NCBI GenBank assembly: GCA_020073005.1
Contig: JAIQFX010000011.1
Coordinates: 42,675 to 106,674 of the forward strand
DNA from: Terriglobia bacterium
GTDB taxonomy: Bacteria > Acidobacteriota > Vicinamibacteria > Vicinamibacterales > CAVVIG01
DNA: 64,000 nucleotides
Direction of reading: 5' to 3'
Numbering within the stretch: the stretch's first letter is position 1; each line of letters opens with the position of its first letter. Shown one piece after another: positions 53,161 through 61,263 of the stretch. The position numbers and the translations under genes were made by a program. Under the pieces are notes generated by a model, which had not been told where the DNA came from, did not search any database, and saw only the letters and a list, made by a program, of their open reading frames with translations.

Positions 53161-53664
53161 ATGAGCAAGCGCTCGACCGTCACCGTGCGCGAGCGACCCG
53201 TGGAACACGTCGTCTCGGCGAACGTCGGCGGCCTGACCATTCATGGTGAGACGATCGTGATCGATACCGATCAGCGCATCGAGCTCGTCGATCTCACCGA
53301 GCGGGTCATGGAGTTCGTGAACCGCTTTCAGGTGCGCGAAGGACTCGTCAGCCTCTGGTCGATGCACACGACCTGCTGCCTCTTCATCAACGAATACCAG
53401 GGCGCGCTGCTCTCCGATATCAAACGATTTCTCGAGCAGATGGTCGCGCGCGACGCGGAGTGGCTGCACAACGATCCGCAGCACTCCGACTGCGATCGCA
53501 TGAACGCGGACGCGCACCTGCGGGCGCTGCTGCTCGGCCACAACCTGACGCTGCAGATCAGCGGCGGGGAAGTCGTGCTCGGGCAGTGGCAGCGGATTCT
53601 GATGGCCGAGCTCGACGGCCCGCGCGCGCGTTCGCTGCGCATTCAGATCTTCGGCATCTCCTGA
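53161..53664 (+). CDS. yjbQ: YjbQ/UPF0047 family protein
   Basis: 167 aa. Contains SMHTTCCLFINEY and HNDPQHSDCDRMNADAHLRALLLG, the invariant His/Asp/Cys-rich core of UPF0047. Members have weak thiamine-phosphate-synthase activity; the physiological role is unsettled. Begins 8 bp after a promoter-like -10. Followed by a heptad repeat and mqnE. Confidence 0.88.
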   Translation: MSKRSTVTVRERPVEHVVSANVGGLTIHGETIVIDTDQRIELVDLTERVMEFVNRFQVREGLVSLWSMHTTCCLFINEYQGALLSDIKRFLEQMVARDAEWLHNDPQHSDCDRMNADAHLRALLLGHNLTLQISGGEVVLGQWQRILMAELDGPRARSLRIQIFGIS

Positions 53665-53671
53665 TGCTGAA

Positions 53672-53753
53672 TTTGGTCATTGAGTCATCTGGTCATCGAG
53701 TCATTGTGAGGAGTGAGACCGAATCCAATGACCCGATAACCAGATGACTCGAT
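53672..53753. repeat. Heptanucleotide-type repeat with inverted arms, yjbQ/mqnE gap
   Basis: GGTCATTGAGTCATCTGGTC...GAGTCATT (53675-53706) faces CCAATGACCCGATAACCAGATGACTCGATGG (53725-53753, read in short pieces). Reverse-complement arms of about 30 bp around an 18-bp centre. Confidence 0.82.
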
Positions 53754-53765
53754 GGACACATTCCC

Positions 53766-54869
53766 ATGCTGTCCCGCCTCGCTGACGCCCGCCTCCTCGA
53801 TATCGCCGACAAGCTCGACGCGGGCGCGCGGCTCACGCTGGACGACGGCGTGCGCCTGTTCGACAGTCCGGATCTGCTCGCCGTCGGCTGGCTCGCGAAC
53901 CGCGAGCGCGAAAAGCGGCACGGCGCGCGCACCTTCTACAACTTCAACATCCGGCTCGAAGCGACCAACGTCTGCGTGGCGAGCTGTCTGTTCTGCTCGT
54001 TCGCGCGACTGAAGCCCGGCGATCCGGGCGCGTACACGATGTCGCTCGAGCAGGCGTGGGACAAGCTCCGCACGCGCGCCCATCAGCCGCTGACTGAAAT
54101 CCACGTCGTCAACGGCTTGCATCCCGACTTGCCGTGGAGCTACTACACGGACCTGCTCCGCGGCTTCAAGCGGATCCGCCCCGACATCCATCTGAAGTGT
54201 TTCACCGCGGTCGAGATCGCGTTTTTCGCCGAGCTGTACGGGAAGACCGACGAGCAGGTGCTGCGGGAGTTGATGGACGCCGGCCTCGACTCGCTGCCCG
54301 GCGGCGGCGCCGAGATCTTCGCCGCGCGCGTGCGAAAGAAGATCGCGAACGATCCGAACAAGTGCGACGCGGATCGCTACCTGTCGATCCACCGGCTCGC
54401 GCACCGTCTCGGCATGCGATCGAACGTGACGATGCTCTACGGGCATATCGAGACGGCGGAGGAGCGCGTCGATCACATGCTGCGCGCGCGCGCGCTGCAG
54501 GACGAGACGGGCGGCTTCCAGGCGTTCATCCCGCTGGCGTTCCATCCCGACCACAACCAGATGCGCAAGTTGCCGGCGCCGAGCGCGGCCGACACGCTGC
54601 GCGTGCACGCGGTCGCGCGGCTGATGTGCGACAACATCGATCACATCAAGGCGTTCTGGATCGCGACGGGCGTCGAGGTCGCGCAGACGTGCCTGTGGTT
54701 CGGCGCCGACGATCTCGACGGGACGGTGCAGGAAGAGAAGATCTACCATATGGCCGGCTCGCGGACGCCGGAGTCGATGACGACGCGCGAGATCGAGCGG
54801 CTGATTCAGGCGGCGGGGCGGGAGCCGGTCGAGCGCGACACGCTGTACAACGTCGTCGCGCACGCGTGA
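53766..54869 (+). CDS. mqnE: Aminofutalosine synthase
   Basis: 367 aa radical-SAM enzyme that joins SAM to the enolpyruvyl benzoate intermediate to form aminofutalosine. The cluster motif is CVASCLFCSF (CxxxCxxC, about residues 60-67). MqnE/MqnC-type segments are HVVNGLHPDLPWSYY and LPGGGAEIF. The C-terminal ARLMCDNIDHIKAFWI also fits. MqnC is the alternative, but the N-terminal NFNIRLEATNVC and length favour MqnE. Confidence 0.9.
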   Translation: MLSRLADARLLDIADKLDAGARLTLDDGVRLFDSPDLLAVGWLANREREKRHGARTFYNFNIRLEATNVCVASCLFCSFARLKPGDPGAYTMSLEQAWDKLRTRAHQPLTEIHVVNGLHPDLPWSYYTDLLRGFKRIRPDIHLKCFTAVEIAFFAELYGKTDEQVLRELMDAGLDSLPGGGAEIFAARVRKKIANDPNKCDADRYLSIHRLAHRLGMRSNVTMLYGHIETAEERVDHMLRARALQDETGGFQAFIPLAFHPDHNQMRKLPAPSAADTLRVHAVARLMCDNIDHIKAFWIATGVEVAQTCLWFGADDLDGTVQEEKIYHMAGSRTPESMTTREIERLIQAAGREPVERDTLYNVVAHA

Positions 54870-54914
54870 CGGCGGCGCGTTTCCGGGCGGTGGCTGACCG
54901 GATAACGCAGATGC

Positions 54915-54920
54915 TATAAT
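54915..54920 (+). promoter_or_regulatory. Consensus -10 box upstream of nadA
   Basis: Perfect TATAAT. A -35 match is poor (CTGACC at 54894-54899, 15 bp away). Initiation near 54927 would place the next hairpin at the very 5' end of the transcript. Confidence 0.5.
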
Positions 54921-54928
54921 TCGCGGAG

Positions 54929-54970
54929 GCCAAGCTTCAACGGCGACGGCCGGTTGGCGCTTGGCTTTTT
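54929..54970 (+). terminator. Intrinsic-terminator-like hairpin in the nadA leader
   Basis: GCCAAGC (54929-54935) pairs with GCTTGGC (54959-54965), with CAAC/GTTG nested inside, followed directly by TTTTT (54966-54970). It lies after a consensus -10 and before the nadA ATG at 55024. It could end mqnE transcripts or act as an attenuator in the nadA leader. Confidence 0.6.
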
Positions 54971-55023
54971 CGTAACTCTGGATTGAGAAAGTTTTCACAA
55001 GCGCGCAAGCGCGCGCGAGGCCC

Positions 55024-56154
55024 ATGCTGATTCCGCTGCTGACCGATTACGAAAAGGCGCACATCAGTGAGCGCCAGCGGTTGCCGGACACGTACCTCGG
55101 GCTGTCGGACGAGGACATGGACGCGCGCATCGCCGCCGCGAAACGCGCGCTCGGCTCGCGCGTCGTCATTCTCGGCCATCACTATCAGCGCGACGAAGTA
55201 ATCAAGTTCGCCGATCACACCGGCGACTCCTTCAAGCTCGCGCAGCAGGTCAGCAAGCATCCCGACGCCGAGTTCATCGTCTTCTGCGGCGTGCACTTCA
55301 TGGCCGAGAGCGCCGACGTCCTCAGCGCCGGCCATCAGCAGGTCATCCTTCCCGATCTCGCGGCCGGCTGTTCGATGTCCGACATGGCGTCGCCCGATCA
55401 GCTCGATCTCTGCTGGAGCGATCTCCAGCAGATGGGCATCACGTCCGTCGTGCCCGTCACCTACATCAACTCGGCGGCGACCATCAAAGCGTTCTGCGGC
55501 GAGCACGGCGGCGTCGTCTGCACGTCGTCGAATGCCGCGGCCACGCTGAAGTGGGCATGGGAGCGCGGCGAGCGGATTCTCTTTCTCCCCGATCAGCATC
55601 TCGGCCGCAACACGGCGTACAGCCTCGGCGTGCCGCTCGATCAGATGGTCGTGTGGGATCCGAACGAGATCTGGGGCGGGCTCGAGCCCGACGCCGTGCA
55701 GCGCGCGCGGCTGATTCTCTGGAAGGGCCACTGTTCGGTGCACACGCGCTTCACCGTGCGGCAGATCGAGCACCTCCGCGCGCAGCATCCCGGCGTGCGC
55801 GTCATCGTGCATCCCGAGGTGACGTGGGACGTCGTCCAGGCCGCCGACGACTGCGGATCGACCGAGCACATCATCAAGACCGTGACGAACAGCCCGGCCG
55901 GATCCGTCTGGGCCGTCGGCACCGAAGTCCATCTCGTGAACCGGCTCGCGCGTCAGCTCGCGCCGGACCGCACGGTCATTTCCCTGGATCAATTCGGGTG
56001 CCTGTGCTCGACGATGTTCCGCGTCTCCCCGAATCACCTGCTCTGGACGCTCGAAGGCCTCGTCGACGGCGTCGTGCACAATCGCATCGTCGTGCCCGAC
56101 GACCAGAAGCACTGGACGAGGACCGCGCTCGACCGCATGCTTTCCATTTCGTAG
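55024..56154 (+). CDS. nadA: Quinolinate synthase
   Basis: 376 aa [4Fe-4S] enzyme that condenses iminoaspartate and dihydroxyacetone phosphate to quinolinate, first ring of de novo NAD. Motifs: VVILGHHYQRDEVIKFADHTGDS, VFCGVHFMAESADVL, TSSNAAATLKWAWE, and the last cluster Cys in DQFGCLCSTMFR. The long form with an N-terminal extension. No nadB or nadC adjacent. SD GCGAGG precedes the ATG. Confidence 0.94.
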   Translation: MLIPLLTDYEKAHISERQRLPDTYLGLSDEDMDARIAAAKRALGSRVVILGHHYQRDEVIKFADHTGDSFKLAQQVSKHPDAEFIVFCGVHFMAESADVLSAGHQQVILPDLAAGCSMSDMASPDQLDLCWSDLQQMGITSVVPVTYINSAATIKAFCGEHGGVVCTSSNAAATLKWAWERGERILFLPDQHLGRNTAYSLGVPLDQMVVWDPNEIWGGLEPDAVQRARLILWKGHCSVHTRFTVRQIEHLRAQHPGVRVIVHPEVTWDVVQAADDCGSTEHIIKTVTNSPAGSVWAVGTEVHLVNRLARQLAPDRTVISLDQFGCLCSTMFRVSPNHLLWTLEGLVDGVVHNRIVVPDDQKHWTRTALDRMLSIS

Positions 56155-56175
56155 ATTTCGCAGGAGGACACTCAA

Positions 56176-56775
56176 ATGGCTCACTCGCTCCCCGCCTTGC
56201 CATACGCGCATGACGCGCTTGAACCGCACATCGACAAGATGACGATGGAGATTCATCACGGCAAGCATCACAACGCGTACGTGACGAATCTGAACGCCGC
56301 GCTCGAGAAGTATCCGGAGCTGCAGTCGAAAAGTGTCGAAGACCTGCTGCGCGGCATCAACACGGTGCCCGAGGACATTCGCACCGCGGTGCGCAACAAC
56401 GGCGGCGGCCACGCCAACCACTCGATGTTCTGGCAGATCATGGGCCCGAAGGCCGGCGGCGCGCCGACCGGCGCGATCGCGGACGCGATCAAGTCGTCGT
56501 TCGGCAGCTTCGAGACGTTCAAGGAGCAGTTCGCGAAAGCCGGCATCGGCCGCTTCGGCAGCGGCTGGGCGTGGGTGATCGATCAAGGCGGCAAGCTCGT
56601 CATCGAGAGCTCGGCGAACCAGGACAGCCCGCTGATGGAAGGCAAGAAGGTCGTCTTCGGCATCGACGTCTGGGAGCACGCGTACTACCTGAAGTACCAG
56701 AACCGCCGGCCCGACTACATCGGCGCGTGGTGGAACGTCGTGAACTGGACGGAGATCAACAAGAGGCTTCGCTGA
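56176..56775 (+). CDS. sodA: Fe/Mn superoxide dismutase
   Basis: 199 aa, cytosolic. Metal ligands are H in [12 protein letters not shown] in NHSMFW, and D and H in [24 protein letters not shown] and FGSGWAWV are SOD signatures. Which metal is used cannot be decided by eye. AGGAGGA lies just upstream of the ATG. Downstream a heptad repeat starts 2 bp after the stop. Confidence 0.94.
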   Translation: MAHSLPALPYAHDALEPHIDKMTMEIHHGKHHNAYVTNLNAALEKYPELQSKSVEDLLRGINTVPEDIRTAVRNNGGGHANHSMFWQIMGPKAGGAPTGAIADAIKSSFGSFETFKEQFAKAGIGRFGSGWAWVIDQGGKLVIESSANQDSPLMEGKKVVFGIDVWEHAYYLKYQNRRPDYIGAWWNVVNWTEINKRLR

Positions 56776-56777
56776 CA

Positions 56778-56878
56778 TTGCGGAGTGCGGAGTGCGGATT
56801 GCGGATCTGACGTTGTCTTTCAATCGTCCAGTCGCCCGATAAATCCGCACTCCGCACTCCGAGATCCGCAATCGCATG
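56778..56878. repeat. Heptanucleotide repeat with inverted arms, 56.8 kb
   Basis: TGCGGAG, TGCGGAG, TGCGGAT, TGCGGAT in 7-bp steps (56779-56806) face CCGCACTCCGCACTCCGAGA and CCGCAATCGCATG (56845-56878). The last unit supplies the ATG of the next gene. Confidence 0.87.
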
Positions 56879-57697
56879 TCCCTTTCCACCGTCCTCTTCC
56901 TCTTCCTCTCGCATCTCGGCGTCGGCATCGCCTTCACGCTGGTGTTCGTCTCGCGCGACGCGGGCGTGAAGTTCTTTCGCTTCAACGCGGGGCTTGCGGC
57001 GATTCTGATCGTCGTCGGTCTGGCGTTCCGGTACGGCGCGCTCGGCGCCGCCGACGCGGATCAGTCGCGCGTGGCGCAGCTCGGCGTGCTGACGCTGGTC
57101 TGCGCGGAAGCCGCGCTCGTGCTGTATTGGGCGACGGTCGGCCGCACGCTGGCGTCCATCCGTCCGGCGATCGTCGCCGTCGGCGCCGGCGGCGGCGTCG
57201 TCGCGATCGTGCTGCAGGCGCTCGCCGTCTCGGCGGATCGCTCGCTGCCAGTACAGGCCCTGACGGTCGCGAGCTTCGTCAGCTCGGCGGCGATGCTCGG
57301 CGGCGCGTGCACGGCGATGATCCTCGGCCACTGGTATCTCATCCTGCCGTCGATGCAGGTATCGCACCTGCAATCGATCGTGAAGCTTCACATCGGGTCG
57401 ATGATCGTGCGCGTGGCCGTCGTGGGCGCGGCCGTGGTCTTTGCGATCGCGACCTGGCAGCCCGGACTGGGGCCGAGCTTCCGCCACTACATCACGTCGA
57501 TTGACGGCATTTTCTTCTGGCAGCGCGTGCTCTTCGGGCTCGGCGGGCCGGCCGTGCTGTCGTACCTCACGTGGGAAACCGCGAAAATCCGCTCGACGCA
57601 GTCCGCGACCGGCATCCTCTACGTGGACTTCTTCACCGTCGTCGTCGGCGAGGTGCTGGCGAAGTACATCATCCTCGCGACCCGCGTACCTGTGTAG
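56876..57697 (+). CDS. Multi-pass membrane protein, unknown
   Basis: 273 aa, about eight hydrophobic segments. Conserved-looking polar membrane residues are in FLSHLGVGIAF, LGHWYLILPSMQVSHLQSIV and FFTVVVGEVLAKYI; several His in helices hint at haem or quinone contact, but this is guesswork. No homologue recognised. It starts inside a heptad repeat and ends 11 bp before a palindrome pair. Confidence 0.75.
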   Translation: MSLSTVLFLFLSHLGVGIAFTLVFVSRDAGVKFFRFNAGLAAILIVVGLAFRYGALGAADADQSRVAQLGVLTLVCAEAALVLYWATVGRTLASIRPAIVAVGAGGGVVAIVLQALAVSADRSLPVQALTVASFVSSAAMLGGACTAMILGHWYLILPSMQVSHLQSIVKLHIGSMIVRVAVVGAAVVFAIATWQPGLGPSFRHYITSIDGIFFWQRVLFGLGGPAVLSYLTWETAKIRSTQSATGILYVDFFTVVVGEVLAKYIILATRVPV

Positions 57698-57708
57698 TAC
57701 ACTTCAAG

Positions 57709-57767
57709 GTCCGCCTGAAGGCGGACGCCACGATTGTGAGACTCGTGGGGTCCGGCTTCAGCCGGGC
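57709..57767. repeat. Head-to-head pair of family A palindromes upstream of SRP RNA
   Basis: GTCCGCCTGAAGGCGGAC (57709-57726, loop TGAA) and GTCCGGCTTCAGCCGGGC (57750-57767, loop TTCA) lie in opposite orientation, each with a GTGGCG/GTGGGG flank toward the centre. This is an intergenic form of the element that is in frame in hscA. Confidence 0.85.
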
Positions 57768-57779
57768 CATTTGCGGATT

Positions 57780-57891
57780 GCACCGCGGTCCGGAACCTGT
57801 GCAATTTCAGCCTGCGAACCGCGTCAGGGCCGGAAGGCAGCAGCGCTAAACAGATCCTGAGATGTGCCGCAGGCCCTCCGGGCCGCGGTGC
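57780..57891 (+). ncRNA. ffs: Signal recognition particle RNA, small bacterial (4.5S) type
   Basis: The invariant apical domain GTCAGGGCCGGAAGGCAGCA lies at 57823-57842. The ends GCACCGCGGTCCGGA (57780-57794) and TCCGGGCCGCGGTGC (57877-57891) pair over 15 bp. Total about 112 nt. It binds Ffh to target membrane proteins. Position directly before dnaX-ybaB-recR is the classical arrangement. Confidence 0.95.
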
Positions 57892-57910
57892 AGGCCGCAA
57901 AGCGGCCTGA

Positions 57911-57981
57911 AGTTGGAAGTGAGAAGGCAGAAGGCAAGAGTCTTCGCTTCTTCCTTTTGCCTTCTGCCTTCTCACTTCTGA
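57911..57981. repeat. Heptanucleotide repeat with inverted arms between ffs and dnaX
   Basis: GAAGGCAGAAGGCA units (57923-57936) face TGCCTTCTGCCTTCT units (57958-57972); arms total about 30 bp each. It lies 7 bp before the dnaX ATG. Confidence 0.87.
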
Positions 57982-57987
57982 TTATTC

Positions 57988-59604
57988 ATGTCTTACTTAG
58001 TCATCGCGCGCAAATGGCGGCCGCAGAAGTTCGACGATGTCGTCGGACAGCAGGCGGTGACGCGCACGCTGCGCAACGCGCTGTCGAGCGGACGGCTGGC
58101 GCAGGCGTTCGTGTTCGCGGGACCGCGCGGCGTCGGCAAGACGACGACCGCGCGGATTCTGGCGCGCGCGCTGAACTGCGTGAAGGGCCCGACGCCCGAT
58201 CCGTGCGGCGTCTGCGAGCCGTGCGTCGAGATCGCCGAAGGCCGCGACATGGACGTCCTCGAGATCGACGCGGCGACGCACACGCAGGTCGACAACATCC
58301 GCGATGTGATTATCACGGGCCTGTCGATTACCCCGGTCCGGAACCGCTACAAGGTCTTCATCATCGACGAAGTCCATCAGCTCTCGAGCCATTCCTTTAA
58401 TGCGCTGCTCAAGTCGATTGAGGAACCGCCGCCGCACGTCATCTTCATGATGGCGACGACCGAGCTCGAGAAGATTCCCGAAACCGTGCTCTCGCGCTCG
58501 CAGGTGTACGAGTTCCGCACGATCAGCACGAAGGCGATCGCCGACCAGCTGCGCAAGATCGTGGACGCGGAGGGCATCACCGCGCCGCAGGAATCGCTGC
58601 AGCTGATCGCGCGCGACGCGGAAGGGAGCATGCGCGACGCGCAGAGCAAGCTCGATCAGGTGATCGCGTTCACCGGCAAGACGATGACCGGTGACGACGT
58701 GTCGACCGTGCTCGGGCTGGTGGGCCGGGATCTGCTGCTCGACGCCGTGCAGGCCGTCGCAGACGACGACGCGCCCGCCGCGTTCGCGATCGCTGCGCGG
58801 GCGGTCGATCAGGGCCACGACCTCCGCGCCGTGTGCCGCGAGCTGTCGCGCGTCGTCCGCGATCTGCTCGTGCTGTCGGTCGATCCATCGCGCATCAGCG
58901 ATCCCGAGATCGCCGGCGAAGCCGAACGCGATCGCGTGAAGGCGCTGGCCGGCCGGTTCTCGCGCGAAGATCTGCTGCGCGCCTTCGACGTGCTGACGCG
59001 CGCCGAGGTCGATATCCGCACCGCCGCCCAGCCGCGGTATCACCTCGAGATGGCGCTGCTCCGATGGATCTACCTGCGGAAGCTCGTGCCGATCGAGGAT
59101 CTGATCGCGAATGCCGGGAGCGGCGCTCCGCTCCCGAAGGCGGCGCCGGCGGCCCCCGCGCCAACGCGCGCGGTGTCGGCGCCGGCGGTCGCGTCCGGCT
59201 CGAGCCGGACACCGCCTGAAGGGGCCGGCTTCAAAGACGCGTTCCTCGCGGAAATCCGCAAGGCGAAGGGCGTCTTCTACAACATGGTCGTCGCGCAGGC
59301 GCAGAAGATCGAAATCGCCGGCGACAAGGTGACGTTCACGTTCTCGCCCGCGCAGCGCGCGTTGCGGGAGCAGCTCGAGCAGAATCGCGCGTGGCTCGAG
59401 TCGCTGGCGCAGCAGGCGGCGGGACGGAAGGTCACGATCGTCGGCGTGCAGCAGGACACCGCCGGCGGGCCGCAGCCGAGCGAGGGCGCGCAGAAAGCCG
59501 CCGACAAGAAAACCGCGCTCCGCGAGCAGGCGCTCGCCGACTCTGGCGTGCAGGCGATGCTCGAAGTCTTCCCGGCGGAAATCCGCGACATCGAAGAAAT
59601 CTAG
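57988..59604 (+). CDS. dnaX: DNA polymerase III gamma/tau subunit
   Basis: 538 aa clamp-loader ATPase. Walker A GPRGVGKTTTARIL, zinc Cys in CGVCEPCVEI with an earlier Cys in LNC, DEXX box IIDEVHQLS, sensor 1 MATTELEKIPETVLSRSQ. Domain III ends near residue 365. A linker (about 375-415) is Ala/Pro-rich and contains VASGSSRTPPEGAGF, encoded by a family A palindrome (59193-59210) and neighbour sequence. A short tau-like C-terminal domain follows. No obvious frameshift slippery site. Confidence 0.94.
   Translation: MSYLVIARKWRPQKFDDVVGQQAVTRTLRNALSSGRLAQAFVFAGPRGVGKTTTARILARALNCVKGPTPDPCGVCEPCVEIAEGRDMDVLEIDAATHTQVDNIRDVIITGLSITPVRNRYKVFIIDEVHQLSSHSFNALLKSIEEPPPHVIFMMATTELEKIPETVLSRSQVYEFRTISTKAIADQLRKIVDAEGITAPQESLQLIARDAEGSMRDAQSKLDQVIAFTGKTMTGDDVSTVLGLVGRDLLLDAVQAVADDDAPAAFAIAARAVDQGHDLRAVCRELSRVVRDLLVLSVDPSRISDPEIAGEAERDRVKALAGRFSREDLLRAFDVLTRAEVDIRTAAQPRYHLEMALLRWIYLRKLVPIEDLIANAGSGAPLPKAAPAAPAPTRAVSAPAVASGSSRTPPEGAGFKDAFLAEIRKAKGVFYNMVVAQAQKIEIAGDKVTFTFSPAQRALREQLEQNRAWLESLAQQAAGRKVTIVGVQQDTAGGPQPSEGAQKAADKKTALREQALADSGVQAMLEVFPAEIRDIEEI
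59193..59210. repeat. Family A palindrome inside dnaX
   Basis: GTCCGGCTCGAGCCGGAC, a perfect 18-bp palindrome in frame in the dnaX linker. Followed by CCGCCTGAAGGGGCCGGCTTCA (in two pieces at 59212-59233), a further degraded part. Reads VASGSSRT as in hscA VASGFSRT. Confidence 0.85.
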
Positions 59605-59624
59605 CCACCAGTCACCAGCCACCA
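59604..59624. repeat. Heptanucleotide repeat filling the dnaX/ybaB gap
   Basis: GCCACCA, GTCACCA, GCCACCA: three units that share one base with the dnaX TAG and one with the ybaB ATG, so the 19-bp spacer is repeat only. Confidence 0.85.
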
Positions 59625-59923
59625 TGAATATCCAACAGATGATGAAACAGGCGCAGCAGATGCAGGAGCGCCTGCAGCAACAGATGGCGTCGCTGCGCGC
59701 CGAAGGCAACGCCGGCGGCGGCATGGTCACCGTCGTCGTCAACGGCGCCAAGCAGGTGCAGTCGCTGAAGATCGATCCCGAGGTCGTCTCGAAAGAGGAC
59801 GTCGAGATGCTGCAGGATCTGATCGTCGCCGCGATCAACGACGCCCAGCGAAAGGCCGACGAACAGATGCAGCAGGCGATGGGCGGAATGCTGCCGCCGG
59901 GCATGAAGCTGCCGGGGATGTAA
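59624..59923 (+). CDS. ybaB: YbaB/EbfC nucleoid-associated protein
   Basis: 99 aa DNA-binding dimer. Two helices (MMKQAQQMQERLQQQMASL; VEMLQDLIVAAINDAQRKAD) flank a three-strand sheet (GGGMVTVVVNG). The Met/Gly/Pro tail is family-typical. Canonical dnaX-ybaB-recR order. No ribosome site is visible in the repeat spacer. Confidence 0.95.
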   Translation: MNIQQMMKQAQQMQERLQQQMASLRAEGNAGGGMVTVVVNGAKQVQSLKIDPEVVSKEDVEMLQDLIVAAINDAQRKADEQMQQAMGGMLPPGMKLPGM

Positions 59924-59979
59924 TTGAGAATTTGGAATTTCCTAATTCCTAATTCCTAATTCCTAATTCTTCATTTCTC
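59922..59979. repeat. Heptanucleotide repeat upstream of recR
   Basis: Short left arm AATTGAGAATTTGGAATTT (59922-59940), then four exact TCCTAAT/CCTAATT steps (59940-59969) and TTCATTTCTCATG, which gives the recR ATG. Confidence 0.87.
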
Positions 59980-60573
59980 ATGTCTCTTCCAGAGTCTCTT
60001 CTCCGCCTGATCGAAGAGCTTCAGCGCCTGCCGGGCATCGGACCGAAGGGCGCGCAGCGCCTCGCGTTCCACCTGCTGCGGACGCCGCGCGAGCAGACCG
60101 AGCGGCTCGTCGACGCGCTGCGCGACGTCAAGGAGCGCGTGACGTACTGCTCCTCCTGCAACAACATCACCGACGTCGACCCGTGCGCGTTCTGCAGCAA
60201 CGAGGCCCGCGATCGCACGATCATCTGCGTCGTCGAGGAGCCGCAGAACGTCGCGGCGATCGAGAAGACGCGCGAGTTCAAGGGCACGTACCACGTGCTG
60301 ATGGGCGCGCTGTCGCCGCTGCAGGGCATCGGGCCGGACGATCTCAAGATCAAGGGGCTGCTCGCGCGCGTCAGCAACGGCGTGCGCGAAATCATCCTGG
60401 CCACCAACCCCAACGTCGAAGGCGAGGCGACCGCGATCTATCTCGCGCGTTTGCTCAAGCCGCTCGGCGTGAAGGTGACGCGCATCGCGATGGGCGTGCC
60501 GGTCGGCAGCGATCTCGAGTACGCCGACGAAGTGACGATGCACAAATCGCTCGAAGGCCGTCGAGAAGTGTAG
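59980..60573 (+). CDS. recR: Recombination mediator RecR
   Basis: 197 aa. HhH ([20 protein letters not shown]), C4 zinc finger ([16 protein letters not shown]), Toprim ([18 protein letters not shown]) and Walker B-like tail ([14 protein letters not shown] region). Works with RecO/RecF in gap repair. Start ATG 59980 lies at the end of the heptad repeat. Confidence 0.95.
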   Translation: MSLPESLLRLIEELQRLPGIGPKGAQRLAFHLLRTPREQTERLVDALRDVKERVTYCSSCNNITDVDPCAFCSNEARDRTIICVVEEPQNVAAIEKTREFKGTYHVLMGALSPLQGIGPDDLKIKGLLARVSNGVREIILATNPNVEGEATAIYLARLLKPLGVKVTRIAMGVPVGSDLEYADEVTMHKSLEGRREV

Positions 60574-60590
60574 AGCCGCTCTTTGTGACG

Positions 60591-61205
60591 ATGTCGCCGA
60601 TGCTTCCGCCCTCCTACGAGTTGCCGTTCGCGATCCTGCTCGTGCTCGGCGGCGCGCTTTCGTGTTTCGCCGGCTACCGCCTCTTCAAGATCGTCCTCGC
60701 CATCTTCGGCTTCTTCCTCGGCGCGCTGCTCGTCAGCTCGACCATGGGTCTCAGCAACACGACGGGGATGATCACCGGCGCGATCGTCGGCGGCATCGTC
60801 GGCGTCCTCATCCTCGCGTTCGCGTACTTCATCGGCAACGCGCTCGTCGGCGCGGGCATCGGCGCGGCCGTCGCGCACATCGGCTGGGGCGTGATGCGCA
60901 CCGGCGATCCGCCCGTCGCGCTCGTCATCGTGCTGACGATCGCGGGCGCGCTGGCGGCGCTCGTCCTGCGGCGGTACGTGATCATCGTCGGCACCGCGTT
61001 CGGCGGCGCGTGGACGGTGATCCTCGGCGCGCTCGCGATCGCCGGCGATCGCAGCGCCATGAAAGCGGCGGCGAGCGGCGACGTCTGGATCCTGTATCCG
61101 ATTCCGCCCGCACCCGGCCGCGGCTGGATGACGGTCGCGTGGACCGTGCTCGGCCTCGCCGGCACGGCCGTGCAGTTAGGTCTGACGGGTAAGAAGAAGC
61201 GCTGA
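60591..61205 (+). CDS. DUF4203/TMEM198-like membrane protein
   Basis: 204 aa, seven hydrophobic segments with many Gly, including GYRLFKIVLAIFGFFLGALL near the start, the usual opening of DUF4203. No enzyme motif. GTG 60585 is an alternative start. 17 bp after recR. Confidence 0.78.
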   Translation: MSPMLPPSYELPFAILLVLGGALSCFAGYRLFKIVLAIFGFFLGALLVSSTMGLSNTTGMITGAIVGGIVGVLILAFAYFIGNALVGAGIGAAVAHIGWGVMRTGDPPVALVIVLTIAGALAALVLRRYVIIVGTAFGGAWTVILGALAIAGDRSAMKAAASGDVWILYPIPPAPGRGWMTVAWTVLGLAGTAVQLGLTGKKKR

Positions 61206-61251
61206 AACAGAAAGTCAGAACTGAAAAGTGAAAACAGAAAAGTGAAAAGTA
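61203..61251. repeat. One-armed heptanucleotide repeat upstream of osmC
   Basis: GAAACAGAAAGTCAGAACTG and GAAAAGTGAAAACAGAAAAG-type units, 7-bp steps, no mirror arm. A normal GGAGG follows before the ATG. Confidence 0.75.
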
Positions 61252-61263
61252 CCGGAGGATTCG

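Noticed and set aside
57988..59604. Programmed frameshift in dnaX
   Set aside because: No A- or T-rich slippery heptamer with a downstream hairpin was seen in the linker region.
59604..59979. Repeats resembling a small CRISPR array
   Set aside because: Units are 7 bp and contiguous with no unique spacers of 25-40 bp; no cas genes are present.
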